Below, piece after piece: positions 1-9,087 of a DNA stretch of 64,000 nucleotides. The translations under genes and the position numbers were made by a program. Numbering within the stretch: position 1 is the first letter of the stretch; every line of letters starts with the position of its first letter. The stretch lies in NCBI RefSeq assembly GCF_016917755.1, contig NZ_CP070326.1, forward strand, positions 6,696,001 to 6,760,000. The letters run 5' to 3'. Origin of the DNA: Streptomyces noursei (GTDB taxonomy: Bacteria; Actinomycetota; Actinomycetes; Streptomycetales; Streptomycetaceae). The notes beneath the pieces were generated by a model. That model had not been told where the DNA came from. It ran no database searches and worked only from the letters and a program-made list of their open reading frames with translations.

Positions 1-702
1 GCACACCGCCCTCTTCCTGACGTACGACGAGAACGACGGGTTCTTCGACCACGTGCCGCCGCCGGTGCCGCCGGCCGGGACGGACGGTGGAAGCCGAATC
101 CGCCGCTCCACCAGGCGCTGCCCGAGCGGGAGACCGGCACCCGGCCGGCCCGGGCGCCGCCCTACCAGCCGGACGCCGACGGCGGCTTCGACCCGGGCGC
201 CGGCACCTTCCGGCTGGCCGTCCGCAACGGCGGCCCCGCCTCGGAGTACCTGGCGCTCCACCCGTGCGCCAAGGAGTTCGACGCGCCCCAGCACCGGGAC
301 GTGCGCCGGCCGGCGGAGTGGGCGGTGCCGGTCAAGGGCGGCGCCTACCGCTTCACGCTGATCGGGCCCAACGGCTTCCGGCGGGAGTTCGCCGGGAGAG
401 CCTCGGGCGCCGCCGGGGCCGTCCGGATCAGCACCCGGATCGACGTCGCGCGGCGGGAGCTGCACCTCACCCTCGTCAACCCCGGCGCCACCGACCTGAC
501 CGTCACCCTGACCCCGCTCGCCTATGCGCACACCGCGCCCCGGACGCTGACCGTGAAAGCCGGCGGCACCCGCACGGTCGCGCACACCGCGGACGAGGCG
601 CACGGCTGGTACGACCTGGAGCTGAAGATCGCCGAGGACGGCTCCTTCCACCGCCGGCTGATGGGGCACGTGGAGAACGGCGAGGAGTCGGTCACCGGCT
701 GA
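1..702 (+). pseudogene. Phospholipase C (phosphoesterase family), 3' part, internally deleted and frameshifted
   Basis: The first 80 bases in frame 2 encode TALFLTYDENDGFFDHV, the conserved late segment of the phosphoesterase domain of secreted phosphocholine-type phospholipases C. From about base 87 the sequence continues in frame 1 with the linker (RWKPNPPLHQ) and a complete C-terminal beta domain that ends at the TGA at 700-702. In intact homologues roughly a hundred residues lie between these two segments, so an out-of-frame internal deletion near 80-90 joins them. The 5' end lies outside the window. The product would normally be exported and cleave phospholipids. As read here it cannot give a normal enzyme. 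The family call is secure; whether the deletion is biological or an assembly error cannot be told from the sequence. Confidence 0.8.
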
Positions 703-756
703 GGAACCGGCTGAGGAACCGGCTGAGGAGCCGGCTGAGGAGCCGGCTGAGGCGCG
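697..756 (+). repeat. 12-bp tandem repeat starting at the phospholipase stop codon
   Basis: Four units of GGCTGAGGAACC or GGCTGAGGAGCC run from 697 to 744, followed by a fifth diverged unit. The first unit contains the last Gly codon and the TGA of the phospholipase gene. Since 12 is a multiple of three, every unit puts TGA in the same frame, so the gene ends in a ladder of in-frame stops. Confidence 0.9.
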
Positions 757-1073
757 GAGGCCGCGGGGGCGGGGGAGCGGAGCGCGGGGAGCGGTGCGGA
801 GCGGGGGGAAAGTCCGTTAAAGGGCTTTTGCCTGGGCGTAACCGCCCGATAAACAGGCCGGGTTACCTTCTGCGTCGCCTCTGTGGGGAAGTCCACAAAG
901 AGGACAAAGGATCTTTCCGGGCTGGCACCCTGCACTCGGACGCGGGACCGTCGCGCCGGCAAGCGGCGCCGGGTGGCCCCGCGCCACCCGTCCCGCACAC
1001 CTCTGTCCGTCCGCGTTCGGCACCCCCCGCTCCCGGGAGCTTTCGGCGCACGACCCGACCCGGGAAGCAGCCT
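757..1073 (+). other. Intergenic leader of the MMPL gene
   Basis: No gene is supported here. The stretch holds a short inverted repeat (CCTCT ... AGAGG around 880-903) and AT-richer sequence near 830-860 (TTGCCT, 16 bases, TAAACA) that could be a promoter but is weak. A GGGAAG Shine-Dalgarno at 1062-1067 precedes the GTG at 1074. I found no convincing riboswitch fold. Confidence 0.4.
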
Positions 1074-3269
1074 GTGACCGCTCTGGCCCGCTGGTGCCTC
1101 AGGCGCCGCCTCGTGGTGATCCTCCTCTGGCTGGCCGCGGTCACCGGGACGGCCGCCGCGGCTGGCCTGGCCGGATCCGCGTACTCCACCGACTACGGGG
1201 TCCCCGGCACCGAATCCGGGCGGGCCGGCGCGCTGCTGGCGAAGGCGTTCCCGGACCGCGCCGGGGACACCGACACCATCGTCTGGCACACCGCCACCGG
1301 GAGCGTCCGTTCCGCCGCGGTCCGCGCGACCATGGCGCACACCCTGGCCGAGGTCGCCGAGCTGCCCGGCGTCGCCGGCGTGCAGAGCCCCTACGGCACC
1401 GGCGGCGGCCGGCAGATCAGCCACGACGGCCACACCGCCTACGCCTCGGTGAGCTTCCGCAGCGCGCCCGACGACCTGCCCGCGGCCCAGGCCCGCGCGG
1501 TCGTCAGCACCGCCCGGGCGGCGGCCGGCAACGGCCTCCAGGTCGAGCTGGGCGGCGCCGGGATCGCCGTCACCCAGGCGCCGCACGAGCGGCTGCCGGA
1601 GCTCATCGGGCTGGTCGCGGCGGCCGTGGTGCTCTTCCTCGCCTTCGGGTCGCTCGCCGCGACCCTGCTGCCGATCGTCACCGCGCTGGCCGCGGTCGGC
1701 ACCGCCGCCGCCGGCATCAGCCTGCTCGGCCACGTCATGACCGTCGCCGACTTCGCCCCGATGCTGGGCACGCTGATCGGCCTCGGCGTGGGCATCGACT
1801 ACGCGCTCTTCATCGTCACCCGCCACCGCAAGGGACTGCGCGCCGGACTCTCCGTCCAGGAGTCCGCCGAACGCGCCGTGGCGGTATCCGGGCGCGCGGT
1901 GGTCTTCGCCGGCGCCACCGTCTGCATCGCCCTGCTCGGCATGCTCACCCTGCGGCTGGGCTTCCTCAACGGGGTCGCGCTGGCCGCCTCGCTCACCGTC
2001 GTGCTCACCGTGGCCGCCTCCGTCACCCTGCTGCCCGCGCTGCTCGGCGTGATCGGGACCCGGGCGCTGGGCCGGCGCGAGCGCCGCCGGCTGGTCGCCG
2101 AGGGGCCGCGGCCCGACCGGCACACCGGCCCGGCCGCCCGCTGGGCCGGCTTCGTCGCCCGCCACCCCAAGCTCCTCGGCGCCGCCGCGTCCGCCGTGAT
2201 GCTCACCCTGGCGCTGCCCGCCCTCGGCCTCCACCTGGGCACCTCCGACCAGGGAAACGACCCGGCCACCGCCACCACCCGCAAGGCGTACGACCTGCTG
2301 GCGGACGGCTTCGGGCCCGGCTTCAACGGGCCGCTGACGCTGGTCGGTTCGCTCGACGGCGCCACCGACCGGCTCGCCTTCGACAAGCTTCCGGGCACCC
2401 TCCGGGACACCCCCGGCGTCGCCCAGGTCAGCGGCCCGGAGTTCGGCGACGGCCACGCCACCGGCGTGATCACCGTCGTCCCGGACAGCGCACCGCAGTC
2501 CCAACGGACCTCCGACCTGGTCGACCGGCTGCGCACCGACGTGCTGCCGGCCGCCACCGACGGCACCACGCTCCAGGTGCAGGTCGGCGGGGTCACCGCC
2601 GGCTACGACGACTTCGCCGACGTCATCGTCGGCAAACTGCCGCTCTTCCTGGGCGCCGTGATCGGCCTGGGCTCCGTCCTGCTGCTGCTCGCCTTCCGCA
2701 GCATCGGCATCCCGCTCAAGGCCGCGCTGATGAACCTCGCGGCCGTCGCCGGGGCCTTCGGGGTCGTCGTCGCGATCTTCCAGTGGGGGTGGGGGAGCGA
2801 GGCACTGGGGCTGGGCAGCGCGGGTCCCGTCGAGCCGTTCCTGCCGGTCATCATGATCTCGGTGCTGTTCGGGCTCTCCATGGACTACCAGGTCTTCTTG
2901 GTCAGCCGGATGTACGAGGAGTGGCGGCGGACGGGCGACAACCACCGGGCGGTACGGGTCGGGCTCGCCGAGACCAGCCGGGTGATCAACTCGGCCGCGG
3001 TGATCATGATCGCGGTCTTCGGGGCCTTCGTGCTCAGCGGTGACCGGATCATCGCCATGTTCGGCATCGGCCTCGCCGCGGCCGTCGCCCTGGACGCCTT
3101 CGTCCTCCGCACGCTGCTGGTCCCCGCCCTGATGCACCTGCTGGGCGGCGCCAACTGGTGGCTGCCGGCCTGGCTGGACCGCCGGCTGCCGCGCCTGAGC
3201 ATCGAACCGCCGCCGGAGCCCGCCGCGGCCGCCCCGCCGGCGGACGACCGGCCGCCGGTGGCGGTCTGA
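1074..3269 (+). CDS. MMPL/RND family transporter
   Basis: This is a 731-residue inner-membrane exporter of the MMPL family, a group that moves lipids or hydrophobic metabolites using the proton gradient. The topology is typical: one N-terminal membrane helix (residues about 10-30), an extracytoplasmic loop, a block of five to six helices (about 175-330) with the motif GLGVGIDYALFIVTRHR, a second loop, and a second block (about 515-690) with SVLFGLSMDYQVFLVSRMYEE. The paired acidic residues in these two motifs (GIDYALF, SMDYQVF) are those expected for proton relay. The GTG start follows GGGAAG at a good distance; no upstream in-frame start keeps family homology. The length is normal for two-block actinobacterial MMPL proteins. 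The substrate cannot be read from the sequence. Confidence 0.9.
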   Translation: MTALARWCLRRRLVVILLWLAAVTGTAAAAGLAGSAYSTDYGVPGTESGRAGALLAKAFPDRAGDTDTIVWHTATGSVRSAAVRATMAHTLAEVAELPGVAGVQSPYGTGGGRQISHDGHTAYASVSFRSAPDDLPAAQARAVVSTARAAAGNGLQVELGGAGIAVTQAPHERLPELIGLVAAAVVLFLAFGSLAATLLPIVTALAAVGTAAAGISLLGHVMTVADFAPMLGTLIGLGVGIDYALFIVTRHRKGLRAGLSVQESAERAVAVSGRAVVFAGATVCIALLGMLTLRLGFLNGVALAASLTVVLTVAASVTLLPALLGVIGTRALGRRERRRLVAEGPRPDRHTGPAARWAGFVARHPKLLGAAASAVMLTLALPALGLHLGTSDQGNDPATATTRKAYDLLADGFGPGFNGPLTLVGSLDGATDRLAFDKLPGTLRDTPGVAQVSGPEFGDGHATGVITVVPDSAPQSQRTSDLVDRLRTDVLPAATDGTTLQVQVGGVTAGYDDFADVIVGKLPLFLGAVIGLGSVLLLLAFRSIGIPLKAALMNLAAVAGAFGVVVAIFQWGWGSEALGLGSAGPVEPFLPVIMISVLFGLSMDYQVFLVSRMYEEWRRTGDNHRAVRVGLAETSRVINSAAVIMIAVFGAFVLSGDRIIAMFGIGLAAAVALDAFVLRTLLVPALMHLLGGANWWLPAWLDRRLPRLSIEPPPEPAAAAPPADDRPPVAV

Positions 3270-3334
3270 CGCCCGCAGCCCGGGCCGGGCCGATTCTCAT
3301 CGGTCTCTCAGACGCGGCACCTACGGTCGCGCCC

Positions 3335-4012
3335 ATGGGAACGACGACCGACAAGCGAACCGACGACGCGACGACCGACCAGCCGACCAAGGACGCCACG
3401 GCCAAGGAAGCCACGGCCGCGGACGCCACGACCAAGGGCGAGCCGACCAAGGGCGCCACGGCCGAGGAGACCACGGCCGAGAAGCGGACCGACGAGCCGC
3501 CTGCCGAGGGCGGGACGACCGCCGCCGCTGACACCGCCGCCGCGGACGACGCCACCGACGACGCCACCGACACCGACACCGACGACGACACCGCCGACGA
3601 ACCCGACACCCCCGAGGAGCCCGCCCCTTCGGCCGCCGCCGGGGCCGGTGCCGTGGTCGCCGCCGGGCTCGGCCTGGCCTCCGTCACCGGCACCTGGCTC
3701 GGCACCCTGCTCGCCGAACGGCAGACGGTGCTGGGCCAGATCAAGCTCCAGTCCGGCAAGGTCACCGACCAGATAGGCGCCGTCTACGGCACCCCCTGGC
3801 ACACCACCGCCCTGGTCAACGGGGTGTTCGCGGTGCTCGCCATGCTCGTCGCCGCGGTGGTGCTGACCGGGCGCCGCCCCACCTGGGTGCGGGCCGTCGC
3901 CTGGGGCGGACTGGCACTGGGCCTGCTCGGGCTGCTCATCTCGGCGGGCATGTACCTCGACCTGTTCGCGAGCCTGCCCAGTCTCCCTAAGGCACCCGGC
4001 GGCGGCGCCTGA
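3335..4012 (+). CDS. Membrane protein with Thr/Ala/Asp-rich N-terminal region
   Basis: This 225-residue protein has two very different halves. Residues 1 to about 95 are low complexity, built from Thr, Ala, Lys, Asp and Glu with loose repeats such as TKDATAKEATA, rich in Lys early and in Asp/Glu later. Residues about 100-215 carry three hydrophobic segments: AAAGAGAVVAAGLGLASVTG, a helix near VNGVFAVLAMLVAAVV, and LALGLLGLLISAGMYLDL. The start is the ATG at 3335; the upstream reading frame is open but has the composition of the preceding intergenic sequence. It follows the MMPL gene by 65 bases in the same direction and may be cotranscribed. I recognise no family; a sequence-disordered cytoplasmic or surface tail on a small membrane protein is all that can be said. 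Confidence 0.7.
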   Translation: MGTTTDKRTDDATTDQPTKDATAKEATAADATTKGEPTKGATAEETTAEKRTDEPPAEGGTTAAADTAAADDATDDATDTDTDDDTADEPDTPEEPAPSAAAGAGAVVAAGLGLASVTGTWLGTLLAERQTVLGQIKLQSGKVTDQIGAVYGTPWHTTALVNGVFAVLAMLVAAVVLTGRRPTWVRAVAWGGLALGLLGLLISAGMYLDLFASLPSLPKAPGGGA

Positions 4013-4266
4013 GCCGCGCATAAGGGCAACGGCGGGCGCGCCTAAGGCCCCTGAGGCGGTCCTGAGCAATTCTCGGCCCGCAGCGGACCTGGACGCCGGT
4101 TTCTAAGGCCCGGGCCGCCCGCCGCCCCCGGATCGCCAGCCCCGTGACCATCCCAAGATCAGGCAGTCTCCCGATGTGGCGGACCCCCCTCGGCAACGAG
4201 AGTGGAGGCCATCGACGCCGGCCAATCGGACCGGCGCCCCACCGCCTCACCCCAAGGGGAGACACC

Positions 4267-4455
4267 GTGTACGCCTCCGAAATGGAACTCTGGGTCCGCT
4301 ACGAGGAACTGCGCCGCCAGGCCGACCGTCGCCGCCTGGTGCGCCAGGCCGTCGAGGGAGCGAAGGACACCGCCCGCTCCGGGAGCGAGGAACCCGAAGG
4401 GCGGGTGAGAGCGGCCCGGGCCCGGCGGGGGCGCGTCCGGCGCGCCGCCGCCTGA
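4267..4455 (+). CDS. Small conserved-type hypothetical protein, 62 aa
   Basis: This small, highly charged, probably helical protein begins with VYASEMELWVRYEELRRQ and ends in an Arg-rich tail (RVRAARARRGRVRRAAA). The GTG start is placed by an AGGGGAGA Shine-Dalgarno at about 4255-4262. The Arg-rich C-terminus could bind nucleic acid or membrane surface, but this is inference from composition only. It sits 33 bases before the large LuxR regulator and may share its transcript. I recognise no domain. Confidence 0.6.
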   Translation: MYASEMELWVRYEELRRQADRRRLVRQAVEGAKDTARSGSEEPEGRVRAARARRGRVRRAAA

Positions 4456-4488
4456 CCCGCAAGCCCTTACGGACCAGCGGGAACCGCC

Positions 4489-7400
4489 ATGGGTGTGCCC
4501 GAAACCACTGCCGGACCGTCGGATCCCTGTGCGATGCTCGGCAGCGTGGAGAGCAGAGCCATCAGTCCCGTTTTCGTCGGCCGTGCGGCCGAACTCGCCG
4601 AGCTGGGCGACGCGCTGGCGCGAGCCGCGGCGTCCCGCGAGCCCCAGGCCCTGCTGATCGGGGGCGAGGCCGGGGTCGGCAAGACCCGTCTCGTCGAGGA
4701 GTTCTGCGAGACGGCCCGCGCCCGCGGCGCACAGGTCGCGCTCGGCGGCTGCATCGAAATCGGCTCCGAGGGGCTGCCGTTCGCCCCCTTCTCCTCGATC
4801 CTGCACACCCTCAACGCCCACCTACGGGACGAGCTGGCCGCCGCGGTCCACGGCCAGGAGGAAGAACTGGCCCGCATCCTCCCGGAGCTGGGCGAAACCG
4901 CGAGGGAGTCCCGGGACAAGGAGACCGGCCGGGCCCGACTCTTCGAACTGACCGCCCGCCTCCTGGAGCGGCTCGCCGCCCACCGCACCCTCGTCATCGT
5001 CATCGAGGACCTCCACTGGGCCGACCGCTCCACCCGCGAGCTGCTCGCCTACCTCCTGCGGGCCCTCCACGACGCCCATATCCTCCTGGTCGTCACCTAC
5101 CGCTCCGACGACATCCACCGCCGCCACCCGCTGCGCCCGTTCCTCGCCGAGATCGACCGGATGCGCACCGTCCGCCGCATCGAGCTGGACCGCTTCAACC
5201 GCGACGAGGTCCGCTCCCAGATCGCCGGGATCCGGGGCAGCGAACCCGCGGAGGACACCGTCGACCGGGTCTTCAAGCGCTCCGAGGGCAACGCCTTCTT
5301 CGTCGAGGAGCTGGCCCGCAGCCTCGCCGACGGCTGCGTCTACGGCCTCAGCGACCCCCTGCGCGACCTGCTGCTGGTGCGCGTCGAGGCGCTCCCCGAG
5401 GACGCCCAGCGGGTGGTGCGGATCGCCGCCGAGGGCGGCTCCACCGTCGAGCACGAACTCCTCGCCGCCGTCTGCCGGATGCCCGAGGACGACCTCATCG
5501 AGGCGCTCCGGGCCGCCGTCGGCAGCAACACCCTCCTGCCCACCCAGGACGGCACCGGCTACCGCTTCCGGCACGCCCTGGTCCGCGAGGCCGTCGTCGA
5601 CGACCTGCTGCCGGGCGAGCGCACCCGCCTCAACCGCCGCTACGCACAGGCCCTGGAGACCGACCCGTCACTGGTCCGCTCCGAGGTCTGCGCCACCCGG
5701 CTCGCCAGCTACTGGTACAAGGCGCACGACGCCGCCAAGGCGCTGCCCGCCGTGCTCGCCGCCTCCGTCCAGGCCCGCCGCCGGCACGCCTACGCCGAGC
5801 AACTCCGGCTGCTGGACCGCGCCCTGGAGCTGTGGGACGACGCGCCCCCCGAGGTGCGCCAGAGCGTGCGCCCGGCCGACTACGCCGAGGCGTACCCGGC
5901 CTGCGGCTGCGACGACGACGCCCTCCGCTTCCTGGACCTGCTCGCCGAGATCGCGGTGGCCGCCCGGTTGTCCGGTGACAGCGAGCGGGCCTTCACGATC
6001 ACCAAGCGCGCCCTGCGCGCCCTGCGCACCGAGAGCGACCCTTCCTCAGGCTCTCAACACGGTTCCGGCAAGGGGGACCCCCTTCGCATGGCCTGGTTCC
6101 TGGTGCAGCGCTCCCGCCTCTGTCAGGGCACCGGGCGCGGCGACGGCTGGGAGGACCTGGGCAAGGCCCAGGAGCTGATGCGCGGGCTGCCGCCGTCCTC
6201 CGTGCACGCCACCGTCACGGCCGCCGTCGCCAGCTGGCAGATGCTCCACGAACCGGGCCCCGGCACCTTCGCCACCGCCGAACGGGCCGTGGAGCTGGCC
6301 CGGTTGGTGGGCGACGAGGAGGCCGAGCTGAACTCCCGGGTGACGCTGGCCGGGCTGCGGGTGGACGCCGGCGACGTCGAGGGCGGCCTCGACGAGTTCC
6401 GCACCGTCCTCGACCGGGCCGTCGAGCGCGGCTACTTCGCCGTCATCGGCCGCGGCTACGTCAACCTCCCGGGCACCCTCGAAGGCGTCGGCCGGTCCCA
6501 CGAGTCCGTGGCGGTCACCGAGCGCGGCGTCGAGCTGACCACCCGCTACGGCCTGAAGAACAGCACCAGCTGGGTGTTGAGCAACCGCGCCGAATCGCTC
6601 CAGTCGCTGGGCCGCTGGGCGGAGGCCGGCCGGGCCGCCGCCGACGCCCGCCGGCTCGCCATGGACCACCGAGCCATCGCCCTGGCCGCCAGCCGGCTCA
6701 CCGACCTGGCCCTGGACGAGGGCGACCTCGCCGCCGCCGAGCGCGAACTGGCCGTCGCCCAGGAGCACTACGGCACCCACGACCCCCAGCCGCAGCACGC
6801 CCTGCCCATGGCGCGGCACGCCCTGCGGCTCGCCGCCCGCCAGGGCCGGATCCTGGACGCCCGCGCCATCCTCGTCCAGGCCGCGCTGGACGCCGGCTTC
6901 GCCCCCGGCCTGCACCGCTTCGCCTGGCCGCTGCTGTGGTCGGCCACCGCCGCCGAGTCCGACGCCCGCGGCCTGCCCGCCGCCGGGCCCGACCGGCCCG
7001 CGATCCTCGCCCGCATCCGGGACGTCGCCAAGCGGCTGGCCCGGCTCTCCCCGGTGTGGGACGCCCACGGCGCGGCGGTCGAGGCCGAACTCCGCCGCGC
7101 CGAGGGCCGGGAGTCCCCCGACGCCTGGGCCGAGGCGGTCGCCGCCTTCGAACGGCTGGAGCGCCCGCACGAGTTGGCCTGGTGCTGCTGCCGCTGGGCC
7201 GAGTCGCTGCTGCACGGCACCGAGCGGGCCACCGTCGGCCTCGACGGCCGGACCCCGCGGGAGGCCGCCGTGCTGCTGCTCGGCCAGGCGCACACCGCCG
7301 CCGTGGAGATGGGCGCCCGCCCGCTGATCGGCGAGCTCGAACTCCTCGCCCAGCGCGCCCGGATACCCCTGCCCGGACAGCCGGCCCCCGGTGCGGCCCG

Positions 7401-7674
7401 CACCGCGCCCGGCTCGCCGCCGCCGGCCGCGCCCGTCGAGTCGCTGGGCCTGACCCCCCGCGAGCGGGACGTGCTCCGCCTCGTCGCCGACGGCCGCAGC
7501 AACCGCCAGATCGCCGACGCGCTGTTCATCTCGCCGAAGACCGCCAGCGTGCACGTCTCCAACATCCTCGCCAAGCTGGGCGTCTCGGGCCGCGGCGAGG
7601 CCGGCGCGGTCGCCCACCGGCTGCGGCTGTTCGCCGAGCCGGCCCCGGACGAGGAGCCGGCCCCGGTCAAGTAG
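4489..7674 (+). CDS. Large ATP-binding LuxR-family (LAL) transcriptional regulator
   Basis: This 1061-residue regulator has the architecture of LAL proteins. It has an N-terminal AAA ATPase with Walker A GGEAGVGKT at residues 58-66 and Walker B LVIVIEDLHWAD near residues 165-175. A long alpha-helical repeat region (about 400-960) has TPR-like composition. The C-terminal LuxR-type helix-turn-helix (about 982-1045) has the signature LTPRERDVLRLVADGRSNRQ and the recognition-helix region SPKTASVHVSNILAKLG. LAL proteins bind ATP and usually activate transcription in response to a sugar, nucleotide or pathway signal. Alternative starts at ATG 4534 or GTG 4546 would remove only residues before the ATPase domain. 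No biosynthetic cluster adjoins it, so the target is unknown. A downstream sugar-dehydrogenase-like gene lies on the other strand. Confidence 0.92.
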   Translation: MGVPETTAGPSDPCAMLGSVESRAISPVFVGRAAELAELGDALARAAASREPQALLIGGEAGVGKTRLVEEFCETARARGAQVALGGCIEIGSEGLPFAPFSSILHTLNAHLRDELAAAVHGQEEELARILPELGETARESRDKETGRARLFELTARLLERLAAHRTLVIVIEDLHWADRSTRELLAYLLRALHDAHILLVVTYRSDDIHRRHPLRPFLAEIDRMRTVRRIELDRFNRDEVRSQIAGIRGSEPAEDTVDRVFKRSEGNAFFVEELARSLADGCVYGLSDPLRDLLLVRVEALPEDAQRVVRIAAEGGSTVEHELLAAVCRMPEDDLIEALRAAVGSNTLLPTQDGTGYRFRHALVREAVVDDLLPGERTRLNRRYAQALETDPSLVRSEVCATRLASYWYKAHDAAKALPAVLAASVQARRRHAYAEQLRLLDRALELWDDAPPEVRQSVRPADYAEAYPACGCDDDALRFLDLLAEIAVAARLSGDSERAFTITKRALRALRTESDPSSGSQHGSGKGDPLRMAWFLVQRSRLCQGTGRGDGWEDLGKAQELMRGLPPSSVHATVTAAVASWQMLHEPGPGTFATAERAVELARLVGDEEAELNSRVTLAGLRVDAGDVEGGLDEFRTVLDRAVERGYFAVIGRGYVNLPGTLEGVGRSHESVAVTERGVELTTRYGLKNSTSWVLSNRAESLQSLGRWAEAGRAAADARRLAMDHRAIALAASRLTDLALDEGDLAAAERELAVAQEHYGTHDPQPQHALPMARHALRLAARQGRILDARAILVQAALDAGFAPGLHRFAWPLLWSATAAESDARGLPAAGPDRPAILARIRDVAKRLARLSPVWDAHGAAVEAELRRAEGRESPDAWAEAVAAFERLERPHELAWCCCRWAESLLHGTERATVGLDGRTPREAAVLLLGQAHTAAVEMGARPLIGELELLAQRARIPLPGQPAPGAARTAPGSPPPAAPVESLGLTPRERDVLRLVADGRSNRQIADALFISPKTASVHVSNILAKLGVSGRGEAGAVAHRLRLFAEPAPDEEPAPVK

Positions 7675-7728
7675 CCGCCGCCGAGGGCCATCGGGCGGAC
7701 GGACCCCGGGTTCCGTCCGCCCGGGAGA

Positions 7729-8904
7729 TCAGCTCACCTCCAGGCGGAGAATCCGGTCGTCCCCCTTGTGGGGCGTGCCCCGGCCGTCCGTATTGCTGGT
7801 GACCAGCCACAGCGCCCCGTCGCCGGCCGCCACCATGGTCCGCAGCCGCCCGTACTCGCCGGTCAGGAACGCCTGCGGCGCGGCCACCGGCTCCGTCCCG
7901 TTCAGGGCGATCCGCCACAGCCGCTGCCCGCGCAGCGACGCCATCCACAGCGAGCCCTTGGCGTACGCCAGCCCGCTGGGCGAGGCGTCCGCGGGCTTCC
8001 ACACCAGCACCGGATCGGCGTACCCCGGGGGCACCGCACCGCCCTTCCGCTTCCCCTCGACCTGCGGCCAGCCGTAGTTCCGCCCCGGTTCGATCAGATT
8101 GAGCTCGTCCCAGGCGTCCTGCCCGAACTCCGAGGCCCACAGCCGCTTGTCGGCGTCCCAGGCGAGCCCCTGGACGCTGCGGTGCCCGTAGTCGTACACC
8201 ACCGAGTCCGGCTCCGGGTTGCCGTGCGCCGGCTCGCCGTCCGGGGTCATCCGCAGGATCTTCCCGGCCGGGGACTTCTTGTCCTGGGCCAGCGGCTTGT
8301 CACCGGTCTCGCCGGTGCCCGCGTACAACATCCGGTCCGGGCCGAACGCGATCCGCCTGCCGTTGTGGAACCGGCCCTTGGGGATGCCCTTGAAGATGGT
8401 GTTGGGCGCGCCCAGCTGGTTGCCCGGTTGACGCCGCTCGTCGTAGATCATGCGCGCGATGCGGTTGTCGGACGCGGTGGTGAAGTACGCGTACACCTGG
8501 TGGTCGGTGCCGAACGACGAGGAGACCGCGAGCCCCAGCAGCCCGCCCTCGCCCCCGGGGGCCACCCCCGGCACCGACCCCAGCTCGGTGACCTTCCCGC
8601 CGTGCGCGGCGACCCGGACGATCCGCCCGGTGTCCCGCTCGCCGACCAGCAGGTCCCCGCCGGGCAGCGGCGCCACGCCCCACGGCGACTTCAGCCCGGT
8701 GGCCACCGTGCCGGTGACCCGCACCGTGCCCTTGGCGGGCGGCGCCACCGCGGACGAGGACGGACTCGGCGACGCCGTCCCGGCACGCCCACCGGGCCCG
8801 GCGGACCCGCCACCACCCGCGGCCGGCCCCCCACCGGACGAGCACCCCGCCACCAGCAGCAGCGAAGCGGCGGCCAACACGGCGATCCGGGAACGGCGTT
8901 GCAC
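7729..8904 (-). CDS. PQQ-type glucose/sorbosone dehydrogenase-like lipoprotein
   Basis: This 391-residue secreted lipoprotein has a signal sequence of the form RRSRIAVLAAASLLLVAGC, in which LVAGC is the lipobox and the Cys becomes the lipid-anchored N-terminus. A Gly/Ser/Pro linker leads to the six-bladed beta-propeller of the glucose/sorbosone dehydrogenase family. Recognisable pieces are SPWGVAPLPGGDLLVGERDTGRI, GGLLGLAVSSSF, GRRIAFGPDRMLYAGTGETGD, and YDYGHRSVQGLAWD. The family oxidises sugars with PQQ at the outer face of the membrane, though many actinobacterial members have no proven activity. It is convergent with the LuxR regulator and downstream of the aldo/keto reductase on the same strand, with 183 bases between. 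The substrate cannot be inferred. Confidence 0.88.
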   Translation of the reverse strand: MQRRSRIAVLAAASLLLVAGCSSGGGPAAGGGGSAGPGGRAGTASPSPSSSAVAPPAKGTVRVTGTVATGLKSPWGVAPLPGGDLLVGERDTGRIVRVAAHGGKVTELGSVPGVAPGGEGGLLGLAVSSSFGTDHQVYAYFTTASDNRIARMIYDERRQPGNQLGAPNTIFKGIPKGRFHNGRRIAFGPDRMLYAGTGETGDKPLAQDKKSPAGKILRMTPDGEPAHGNPEPDSVVYDYGHRSVQGLAWDADKRLWASEFGQDAWDELNLIEPGRNYGWPQVEGKRKGGAVPPGYADPVLVWKPADASPSGLAYAKGSLWMASLRGQRLWRIALNGTEPVAAPQAFLTGEYGRLRTMVAAGDGALWLVTSNTDGRGTPHKGDDRILRLEVS

Positions 8905-9087
8905 GGCAGAAGTCCTCTCGTCGGCAGGCGGGACAAGGACACCACATCCCCCGCACCAACCCCCTCACCCGAGCTTCCACTCACCGCAATTCCACCCACT
9001 CACGGGAGGTGACGGGCCGCAGGGGCACAAGGCAAACCCCCACGGCGGGAACGCCGACAACGTGGGAGGCGGGCCATGCGCAGCGCT

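Noticed and set aside
757..1073. Riboswitch before the MMPL gene
   Set aside because: Short inverted repeats are present, but they do not assemble into any known riboswitch core I could recognise.
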